Part shown: in pieces, positions 39,342 to 44,616 of the stretch
Layout of the letters: the number at the start of each line of letters is the position of its first letter
Numbering within the stretch: position 1 is the first letter of the stretch
Origin: CAYHSW01 sp964431075
GTDB taxonomy: Bacteria; Patescibacteriota; Microgenomatia; JAMCZE01
Assembly: GCA_964431075.1 (NCBI GenBank)
Contig: CAYSID010000007.1
Coordinates: 1 to 44,616 of the forward strand
Direction: 5' to 3'
Length of the DNA: 44,616 bases
Notes under the pieces: model-generated
Told to the model about the DNA's origin: nothing
Database searches by the model: none
The model's input: only the letters and a program-made list of their open reading frames with translations
Program-made: the position numbers and the translations under genes

Positions 39342-40326
39342 AATGGTTTATTTTTTCGACGATTTTTCGGGCGGCATCGGTTTCAACTTTAATTACATGT
39401 TGATATTTTTTTAGATTTTTAAACATAAAATCTGCCAGTTTTAACAGATTTTTGCCGTTAAGGTCTTTTTGTTCTAAAATTTCGGCGACTCCCGCGTCAT
39501 TTAACCATTTAGCATTCAGCATTTGCTCGTTTCCCGAAGACCAGGGAATAGGGATCAAGATTGCCGGCTTGCCCAAATAGGCGAGTTCGGCACAGATATT
39601 GGCCCCGGCGCGGGAAATAACCAGGTTGGCTTCATTTAAAGCTTTGGCCATTTCCAAAGCGTTTAAAAATTTGTAAGTATGTTTATTTAATTTAAGTAAC
39701 TCCTCATAATCATGATTTTTAGAATCTCCCGTTTGAATTACGACCTTATATTTTTTAAACAAATCTTTGGAGGCTTGGTTTATCACATGTGATCCCTGAT
39801 TACCTCCCGTGACAAAAATCCCTGAAGTTTTTACCGGTCGTAAATTCAGAATCTCTTTGCGAAGCGGAATTCCCGTTAGGACTTTTTTCGCAAACTTAGC
39901 AATTATTTTATTGGCCAGTCCGGGAACGGGAGTCTGTTCATGGGTTAAAACCGGGATGTCCAAAAGCCAGGCGCAAATAACTACCGGTAAGGCCAAATAA
40001 CCCCCAAATGACATGACAAGATTCGGCCGGTATCTCACCAGATAATAAAAACTTTGAATAACTCCTATAAAAATTTTGAAGAGAGCTTTCAACGACTGCT
40101 TGGTGTTGACAAAAAAGTCTCTCTGCAGCCGCCCGGTGGTCAATTCTAAATACTGTATGCCTGTATACCTGTATAGCTCTCTGTACTCTAACGCCTCGGC
40201 AACGTCATCCTCCATCGCATATTTGCGGCCAAGATAAAAAATTTTGTAATCATTATTTTTTACAAGCTCATCAATAACCGCCCTCGCCGGCGTATAATGC
40301 CCCCCGGTAATAAAAATTTTTTTCAT
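39334..40326 (-). CDS. murG: UDP-GlcNAc:lipid I N-acetylglucosaminyltransferase MurG
   Basis: The 330-residue GT28 enzyme starts MKKIFITGGHYTPARAVIDEL, the diverged form of the N-terminal GGTGGHxxPA loop. The C-terminal UDP-GlcNAc domain has FVTGGNQGSHVINQ and VISRAGANICAELAYLGKPAILIPIPWSSGNEQMLNAKWL. It makes lipid II on the cytoplasmic membrane face. The start at 40324-40326 is chosen because the motif begins there. A longer ORF to 40479 runs back through the REP element and into the RAYT gene, so its extra 51 residues are not real. Three 8-bp tandem repeats (40153-40176) encode part of YRYTGIQY. Confidence 0.94.
   Translation of the reverse strand: MKKIFITGGHYTPARAVIDELVKNNDYKIFYLGRKYAMEDDVAEALEYRELYRYTGIQYLELTTGRLQRDFFVNTKQSLKALFKIFIGVIQSFYYLVRYRPNLVMSFGGYLALPVVICAWLLDIPVLTHEQTPVPGLANKIIAKFAKKVLTGIPLRKEILNLRPVKTSGIFVTGGNQGSHVINQASKDLFKKYKVVIQTGDSKNHDYEELLKLNKHTYKFLNALEMAKALNEANLVISRAGANICAELAYLGKPAILIPIPWSSGNEQMLNAKWLNDAGVAEILEQKDLNGKNLLKLADFMFKNLKKYQHVIKVETDAARKIVEKINHYA
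40153..40176. repeat. Three 8-bp tandem repeats inside murG
   Basis: CTGTATGC, CTGTATAC, CTGTATAG in tandem, encoding part of LYRYTGIQY on the minus strand. A related 8-bp pair (CCTGTACA, CCTGTAGA) lies in asnB at 10565-10580. Confidence 0.7.
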
Positions 40327-40332
40327 AATTGA

Positions 40333-40357
40333 ATTCGCAGGAGTTACACCTGCGAAT
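40333..40357 (-). repeat. REP-like palindrome 1, after the RAYT stop
   Basis: The nine-base stem ATTCGCAGG/CCTGCGAAT is perfect, with the seven-base loop AGTTACA. On the minus strand it follows directly after the TAG stop of the transposase gene (TTAG at the hairpin foot) and lies six bases before the murG start. It has the same orientation as copy 3. Confidence 0.9.
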
Positions 40358-41017
40358 CTAATATTCATCAAAAAGGTATTTTGCCAGATAACTGTCATCC
40401 GTGGCAAAACCCATAAAATCATTATAACTGTTTTTGGGATTAGTTTTAGAAAAATAACTAAGAATGTAGTGTTTGGCAATCCAGTTTGTATTTCTTTGCC
40501 CTAAATAATCAGGTAATGAAGACGGCTGCTTTTTTCCTTTTGGATTTAAATGAATATAACGTGACAAATGTAAGAGGTGAGCCTCGGACTCAATCATAAC
40601 CGCCTTATATACATCCTGAAACAATCCTCCGTCACGCTTGTATTTTTTATTAAAATACATGCCATATCTTGTTCCCAAGGAATTCATAAATGAATTTAAA
40701 ACCAAAGCATTTTGTTTAATTAAAAAATGAAAATGATTAGGCATAAGGACATAGCAAATTAATTCCAGTTGAGAATAATAATTTTTAAGACGCAGTTCCC
40801 TTTTAGCAAAATCCTTCTCCTTCCACGTAGAATTTGGGGAATCAAAAACAGCTTTCAAAGCTTTTTCGTCCTTGGGTTCTATATAAGTTTTTAGATAAGA
40901 CAAAAAAACAGCGTAATCCTGATCATCAAGAAAAATTTTGCGTTTTTCCACGCCCCGATTGTAGACGTGGTAATAAGCATCAGCAACTTGAATTTTTAAC
41001 GAATTTTTTGCCGGCAT
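40358..41017 (-). CDS. REP-associated tyrosine transposase (RAYT, Y1/IS200-like)
   Basis: The 219-residue protein has the Y1-transposase features: YYHVYNRGVEKRKIF near the N-terminus, the HUH metal motif in CYVLMPNHFHFLI near residue 100, and LSRYIHLNPKGK near 150 with the candidate catalytic Tyr. The NRG, MPNHFHFL and RYIHLNP combination is that of the domesticated TnpA-REP (RAYT) group, which nicks single-stranded REP hairpins. Palindromes that fit such hairpins flank it on both sides (40333-40357 and 41029-41053) and a third lies at 41769-41793. The gene is placed between ftsW and murG, a region normally free of mobile genes. Confidence 0.92.
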   Translation of the reverse strand: MPAKNSLKIQVADAYYHVYNRGVEKRKIFLDDQDYAVFLSYLKTYIEPKDEKALKAVFDSPNSTWKEKDFAKRELRLKNYYSQLELICYVLMPNHFHFLIKQNALVLNSFMNSLGTRYGMYFNKKYKRDGGLFQDVYKAVMIESEAHLLHLSRYIHLNPKGKKQPSSLPDYLGQRNTNWIAKHYILSYFSKTNPKNSYNDFMGFATDDSYLAKYLFDEY

Positions 41018-41028
41018 ATAATTCCCAA

Positions 41029-41053
41029 ATTCGCAGGTGTAACTCCTGCGAAT
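41029..41053 (+). repeat. REP-like palindrome 2, after the 229-residue gene
   Basis: The stem is the same as copy 1, with loop TGTAACT, so the element is in the opposite orientation. On the minus strand it begins directly after the TAG stop of the 229-residue gene. The hairpin foot is GTAG, the classical REP tetranucleotide. It lies 12 bases before the RAYT start. Confidence 0.9.
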
Positions 41054-41743
41054 CTACTTTACTCTTAGTAAATTCAAAATCTTTTCATTTTTTGGGAATT
41101 GAACACGATTTTTCTTTTTTGAATAATCTATGCCCGTCAACTGTTTTACTTGCTCCGCTAGTTCATAAACATCCATCTCATATTTATCTAGCGGTGTGGA
41201 AATCATAATTGATTCTGGTTCAATATGAATTCCCAATCGGGAAAGCAACTTTGCAAAACCCGTGGCAGTATCAAAAATTGGGAAACCTTCATAAAAACCT
41301 AATAATTTTACCGCTTCCTTAACTTTATCTAAAAGCTCATCGTCTAGATCTAAATTCTTAGAATTGCTTATTAAAAAATCTACTGCTATACAAATAATAG
41401 GCTTTCTCTTGGAAAAATCAATTTGATCTGTTGAAAAGCGGTTGTAAAAGGCGGCAAGTTTCGATGGCTGCCAATAAAAAGAAATATTGTTTTGTGATTC
41501 GACAACATTTCTCAAATCAAAATATTTGTTATATGGTAGCGACAATATTCTTAGAGCCGGGATTAAGGTACTGGTATTGGTTGACATTTGCAATGTCACT
41601 TTATTCGCTTGTATTTTTTTAGTTTTGTCATAAATGAGAACTCCGTCTTTCCCGGCAAGATATTCAGTCTCTTCAACAACAATCCCATTTATGTCAGAGT
41701 CAAAGTCCAACATTTTATTGTTTAAATTAATTTTAAATTTCAT
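41054..41743 (-). CDS. Protein of unknown function in the dcw cluster
   Basis: The 229-residue soluble protein is rich in Leu, Lys, Asp and Ile. It begins MKFKINLNNKMLDFDSD, with IVVEETEYLAGKDGVLIYD and later YNKYFDLRNVVESQNNISFYW and EGFPIFDTATGFAKLLSRLG. There is no signal peptide and no membrane helix. I recognise no domain. Its composition is AT-richer than the murG and ftsW genes, and REP elements bound it on both sides, so it probably arrived with the RAYT or was trapped beside it. Its stop codon is the TAG at the REP foot. Confidence 0.65.
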   Translation of the reverse strand: MKFKINLNNKMLDFDSDINGIVVEETEYLAGKDGVLIYDKTKKIQANKVTLQMSTNTSTLIPALRILSLPYNKYFDLRNVVESQNNISFYWQPSKLAAFYNRFSTDQIDFSKRKPIICIAVDFLISNSKNLDLDDELLDKVKEAVKLLGFYEGFPIFDTATGFAKLLSRLGIHIEPESIMISTPLDKYEMDVYELAEQVKQLTGIDYSKKKNRVQFPKNEKILNLLRVK

Positions 41744-41768
41744 ACTTTTTGTTTATCAGCAAGATTAG

Positions 41769-41793
41769 ATTCGCCGGAGTTACACCTGCGAAT
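41769..41793 (-). repeat. REP-like palindrome 3, after the ftsW stop
   Basis: ATTCGCCGG/CCTGCGAAT with loop AGTTACA, one mismatch in the stem relative to copy 1. The stem extends outward by TAG/CTA to 12 positions. On the minus strand it starts immediately after the TAG of ftsW (CTAG at the foot). Confidence 0.85.
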
Positions 41794-42861
41794 CTAGGCT
41801 TCGCATGATTTTGCAATATTCAACAAAATCCCCACTCCGGTTAATTCTACCACGAGAGCGGAGCCGCCGTAAGAAATAAAGGGCAAGGGTACTCCCGTCA
41901 AAGGCAAGAGACCAAGCATGGCGCTAATATTTATAATGATCTGTATCGCCAGCCACGAGGTGATACCGGCGGCCAGCAGCCGGCCGAAATTATCCCTGCA
42001 CCCCATCGCCACTTTAAAACCGGCAAAAATTACAAAGAACAAAGCAGCAACCACTAAAAACGATCCGAAAAACCCAAGTTCTTCTCCGATGATGGCAAAG
42101 ATAGAATCAGTATTGGCTTCGGGCAAATATGAATATTTCTGCCGGGAATTTCCCAACCCTAAACCAAACAATCCTCCGCTGCCAACGGAAATGAGGGCTT
42201 GTCTTATGTGATAAGATGCTCCGAGTGGATCGGTTGCTGAGTCCATAAATGTGGTCAGCCGCTGCAGTCGATAGGGAGCAATTTTTATAAGAATAAAAAC
42301 CACGGATACCGCAACCGGAGCAAAAGCAAAAAAATGCCGCAAAGGCGCGCCGGAAAGAAAGTACATCACAACCCCAGTGGTCGCAAGAATCATTGCCGTT
42401 CCCATATCCGGCTGCAGCATCACCAGCCCCACAACCATCCCCATAAACATCAAAAAAGCTGTCAGCCGGCCTCTTTCCTCGGCTGAAAACCAAGCGGCTA
42501 AATAGATTATAACCGCGAGTTTGGCAATTTCGGACGGTTGGACGGTAAACAACCGGAAATCGATCCACCGCGAGGCACCGTAGAGTTTAACCCCCAGACC
42601 CGGGATAAAAACCATTCCCAACAATCCCACGGCCCCTAAAAGTAGCCACAGAGATAATTTGTAATAATTTTTATAAGGAAAAAACGAGGCAACCAGCATC
42701 CCGCCAAGACCTAATAATACCCACTTTATTTGGTCCTTTAAAAAATAAAATTTATCTGAAAAATCGCGGGCGGCAGCAGCCGAAGATGCATCGTAAACCA
42801 TCAAAACCCCGAATGCCAAAATCCCCAGAACCGCGAGGATCATTTTATTACCCCAAGCCAC
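41794..42861 (-). CDS. ftsW: SEDS-family peptidoglycan glycosyltransferase FtsW
   Basis: The 355-residue protein has about ten helices and the SEDS motifs WIDFRLFTVQPSEIAKLAVIIYLAAW, QPDMGTAMIL (putative catalytic Asp near residue 152), DPLGASYHIRQALISVGSGGLFGLGLGNSRQKYSYLPEANTDSIFAIIGEELGF, and LPLTGVPLPFISYGGSALV. It polymerises lipid II at the division septum, with a class B PBP that is not in this window. The dcw location separates it from rodA. It overlaps mraY by 22 bases. Its last residues (AKSCEA) end at a TAG provided at the REP edge, so the original C-terminus may have been longer. Confidence 0.94.
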   Translation of the reverse strand: MAWGNKMILAVLGILAFGVLMVYDASSAAAARDFSDKFYFLKDQIKWVLLGLGGMLVASFFPYKNYYKLSLWLLLGAVGLLGMVFIPGLGVKLYGASRWIDFRLFTVQPSEIAKLAVIIYLAAWFSAEERGRLTAFLMFMGMVVGLVMLQPDMGTAMILATTGVVMYFLSGAPLRHFFAFAPVAVSVVFILIKIAPYRLQRLTTFMDSATDPLGASYHIRQALISVGSGGLFGLGLGNSRQKYSYLPEANTDSIFAIIGEELGFFGSFLVVAALFFVIFAGFKVAMGCRDNFGRLLAAGITSWLAIQIIINISAMLGLLPLTGVPLPFISYGGSALVVELTGVGILLNIAKSCEA

Positions 42862-43853
42862 AATCCAAATATAGCAAAAAGGACAGCCGCAAGCCAGAAG
42901 CGGGTTACAACTTTAGGCTCTTCCCAACCCTTATTCATAAACCACAGGTGCAAAGGCGACACAATAAAAAGTTTTTTGCCGGTATAGTGTTTGGAAAGCA
43001 TCTGTAAAAGCGAACTTAATACTTCGGCAATGAAAACCCCGCCGATGATCCCCATTGCCAAAATTTTTCCGGTTAAAAGTCCCACCACAGCCAGGGTCGC
43101 TCCGAAAGCTAACGCGCCCGTGTCCCCCAACTCCACCCGGGCCGGAAAGACATTAAAATACAAAAAGGCTAAGAGCGACCCGATCCAAATGGCAATAAAG
43201 AACGCCAGCGCCGGGTGCAGCAACTGTGAAGCCAAAACCAGAAAAGCCGTCAGGCAAATAATCAAAACTCCGGTGGAAAGGCCGTCAAGACCGTCGGTAA
43301 TATTGTAAGCATTGGCAAAGGCGACCACAAAAAAAGCGGACATGGGGACAAACAATATCCCTAATCCGACCATTCCGAGCCAGTGGATATTCAAAAAATC
43401 GTATCCTAAGACCAGCCAGAAATAAAGGCCAATAAACAGTCCCAGAACCAGCTGGATAGTCAATTTGTGCCGCCACCTTAATCCGAAAAAGCCGGTCTTA
43501 TCCTTGTTAAAATTTTTCCGCAAATCATCATAAAGCCCAAGTAATCCAAAGGAAACCATCGTAAAAAGTAGAACCGCCAGCTCCGCCGGGTTGGCTTTAA
43601 TTCCCAGCAAACCGTACGACCAAAGAGAAAGAAGGACAGTAATCGCAATCACCAACAATCCAGCACCGATCGGGCGCCTGTGCTTATAAGCCAGCAGTCT
43701 GGCAGTAATCGTCGTCGCCTTATTTTCGGTATCCAGGCGTTTGGTTTCATCAGTTCGGTTCATCCGCAATCTAAAAAGGAAATCAATAAACGGCACCAAT
43801 AGGACGGAGGTAATAAAGAATGACAACAAAAGCAACCCCAAAAGCTGGGCCAT
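42840..43853 (-). CDS. mraY: Phospho-N-acetylmuramoyl-pentapeptide transferase MraY
   Basis: The 337-residue membrane enzyme has about ten helices, the cytoplasmic loop with RRPIGAGLLVIAI (in place of the usual PTMGG), LGLYDDLRKNFN with the Asp pair, the active-site NAYNITDGLDGLSTGV, GDTGALAFGA, and the HHWE-like loop SPLHLWFMNKGWEEPKVVTRFW. It transfers phospho-MurNAc-pentapeptide to undecaprenyl phosphate to make lipid I. The PTMGG motif is altered to RPIGAG, a divergence worth noting. One base separates it from the murA stop. Confidence 0.94.
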   Translation of the reverse strand: MAQLLGLLLLSFFITSVLLVPFIDFLFRLRMNRTDETKRLDTENKATTITARLLAYKHRRPIGAGLLVIAITVLLSLWSYGLLGIKANPAELAVLLFTMVSFGLLGLYDDLRKNFNKDKTGFFGLRWRHKLTIQLVLGLFIGLYFWLVLGYDFLNIHWLGMVGLGILFVPMSAFFVVAFANAYNITDGLDGLSTGVLIICLTAFLVLASQLLHPALAFFIAIWIGSLLAFLYFNVFPARVELGDTGALAFGATLAVVGLLTGKILAMGIIGGVFIAEVLSSLLQMLSKHYTGKKLFIVSPLHLWFMNKGWEEPKVVTRFWLAAVLFAIFGLWLGVIK

Positions 43854-43854
43854 A

Positions 43855-44616
43855 CTACTCTATTGTAATCCGGGCCCCGAGGTTTTGCAAACGGCCGACA
43901 AGATTTTCATAACCCCGTTTTATCTGGTCTTTGGGATCAGTTATCGTGGTTTGTCCGGAAGCGGCAAGACCTGCCAGAATAACCGTCGCTCCCCGCCTGA
44001 TATCATTTATCTCAATCTCACCTCCTGTCAACTGGGCGGGACCAAAAACCTTAACCGCATGAAAATTTCCGGGTTTATCGTCTTTTAGATTAAAATTATA
44101 AGTTAGCTCGGGATTATTAACTTCGGGATTAAAAAATTTAAATTTTCCTCCCATTTTTTGCAGATCGCCAATGTGGGCAAATCTCGACTCGTATACCGTT
44201 TCGAACACAATTGATTCTCCAACCGCTTGGGTCATAAGGGCAGTCCAAACCGGCTGCCAGTCAGTCATGAACCCGGGATAAAATGTCGCTGTGACGTTTG
44301 TGGCCACGAGCGGTCTCTCCCACCAAAAACGGATGCCCCTGGCGTCTTTTTCCCATCGTCCGCCAATTTCGTTGACCTTTTCCAAAAAAGCCGTTAAAAC
44401 TAACGGATCCGCGCCCAAAACTTTAACATCACCATGGGTAGCAAAGGCCATGCAGGCAAAGGTGGCCGCCTCTAGCCGGTCTTTCATTACGGTATGATTC
44501 ACCCCCCGCAAATTATCAACCCCAACAATTTGTATGGTTCGAGCATCGAGACGCATGATTTTCGCCCCCATGGAATTCAATAAGGCAATCATGTCATCAA
44601 CCTCCGGTTCTGCGGC
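43855..44616 (-). CDS. murA: UDP-GlcNAc 1-carboxyvinyltransferase MurA, C-terminal part (cut by window edge)
   Basis: The reading frame is open through the window edge: AAEPEVDD precedes the internal Met at 44592, matching the family AACEPEV element. The visible 253 residues include LLNSMGAKI, DRLEAATFACMAF (the family DRIEAGT-like element), the FYPGFMTDWQPVWTALMTQAVGES stretch (family PTDMQAQ), YESRFAHIGDLQKMG and NDIRRGATVILAGLAASGQT. MurA performs the first step of peptidoglycan synthesis, adding enolpyruvate to UDP-GlcNAc. The loop with the active-site Cys lies upstream, outside the window. Confidence 0.95.
   Translation of the reverse strand, partial: AAEPEVDDMIALLNSMGAKIMRLDARTIQIVGVDNLRGVNHTVMKDRLEAATFACMAFATHGDVKVLGADPLVLTAFLEKVNEIGGRWEKDARGIRFWWERPLVATNVTATFYPGFMTDWQPVWTALMTQAVGESIVFETVYESRFAHIGDLQKMGGKFKFFNPEVNNPELTYNFNLKDDKPGNFHAVKVFGPAQLTGGEIEINDIRRGATVILAGLAASGQTTITDPKDQIKRGYENLVGRLQNLGARITIE

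Noticed and set aside
39334..40479. 51-residue N-terminal extension of MurG
   Set aside because: It is translated from the RAYT gene end and the REP hairpin in another frame. The conserved GGHYTPA motif starts only six residues after the ATG at 40326.
1..44616. CRISPR array, rRNA genes or a known defence system
   Set aside because: No regularly spaced repeats, no rRNA sequence and no recognisable restriction, toxin-antitoxin or other defence operon are present.

Overview
The window looks like a piece of a small-genome Candidate Phyla Radiation (Patescibacteria) chromosome, most likely of the Microgenomates type. This placement is an inference. It rests on dense, overlapping operons, shortened housekeeping proteins (Obg without its C-terminal domain, a 102-residue FtsQ-like protein, a 97-residue L19), tRNA genes with no encoded CCA, a CofE-like ligase with no F420 genes in view, and short palindromes read through inside coding sequences (PolX carries a heptapeptide insert LPAGRQG). 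TGA is used as a normal stop. A run of 10 Ns inside gatB shows that the sequence is a scaffold.

Layout. 1-2570 is a repeat-rich accessory stretch: the N-terminus of a serine recombinase (minus, cut by the window edge), an exact 28-bp inverted repeat, a roughly 102-bp inverted repeat flanking a membrane-anchored protein, a block of interleaved inverted repeats, and a frameshifted small gene. 2579-14506 (minus) is one long housekeeping operon: polX, lemA, htpX, asnB, a cofE-like gene, gatC, gatA, gatB, a 65-residue protein, dnaE and rplS. 14536-18415 holds tRNA-Asp, a LysM protein, tRNA-Gly, obg with a membrane protein (minus), tRNA-Thr and an Ig-like surface protein. 18399-26255 is a cell-surface glycan block: an O-antigen-ligase-like protein, four other polytopic (GT-C-like) membrane proteins, GT2 and GT4 glycosyltransferases and a methyltransferase. 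26305-28644 encodes a secreted BNR-repeat/LCAT-like esterase fusion. It is followed by a minus-strand tRNA-Val(CAC) with very unusual D and T loops, and by lepB.

29256-35460 (minus) is an ileS-rodA-rplU-methyltransferase-rpmA-parB operon. A candidate small RNA on the plus strand lies just upstream of ileS. 35532-44616 (minus) is a division and cell-wall (dcw) cluster: murA (cut by the window edge), mraY, ftsW, an unknown gene, a REP-associated transposase (RAYT), murG, an ftsQ-like gene, ftsA, ftsZ, two short ORFs after ftsZ (one with an in-frame TGA), a terminator and a NYN-domain gene.

The most unusual signals are: (i) three REP-like palindromes around the RAYT, each starting exactly at the TAG stop codon of the preceding gene; (ii) the tRNA-Val with perfect stems but non-canonical elbow loops; (iii) palindromic elements inserted in frame in asnB, polX and the O-antigen-ligase-like gene; and (iv) the recombinase-adjacent inverted repeats, which could be an invertible switch.
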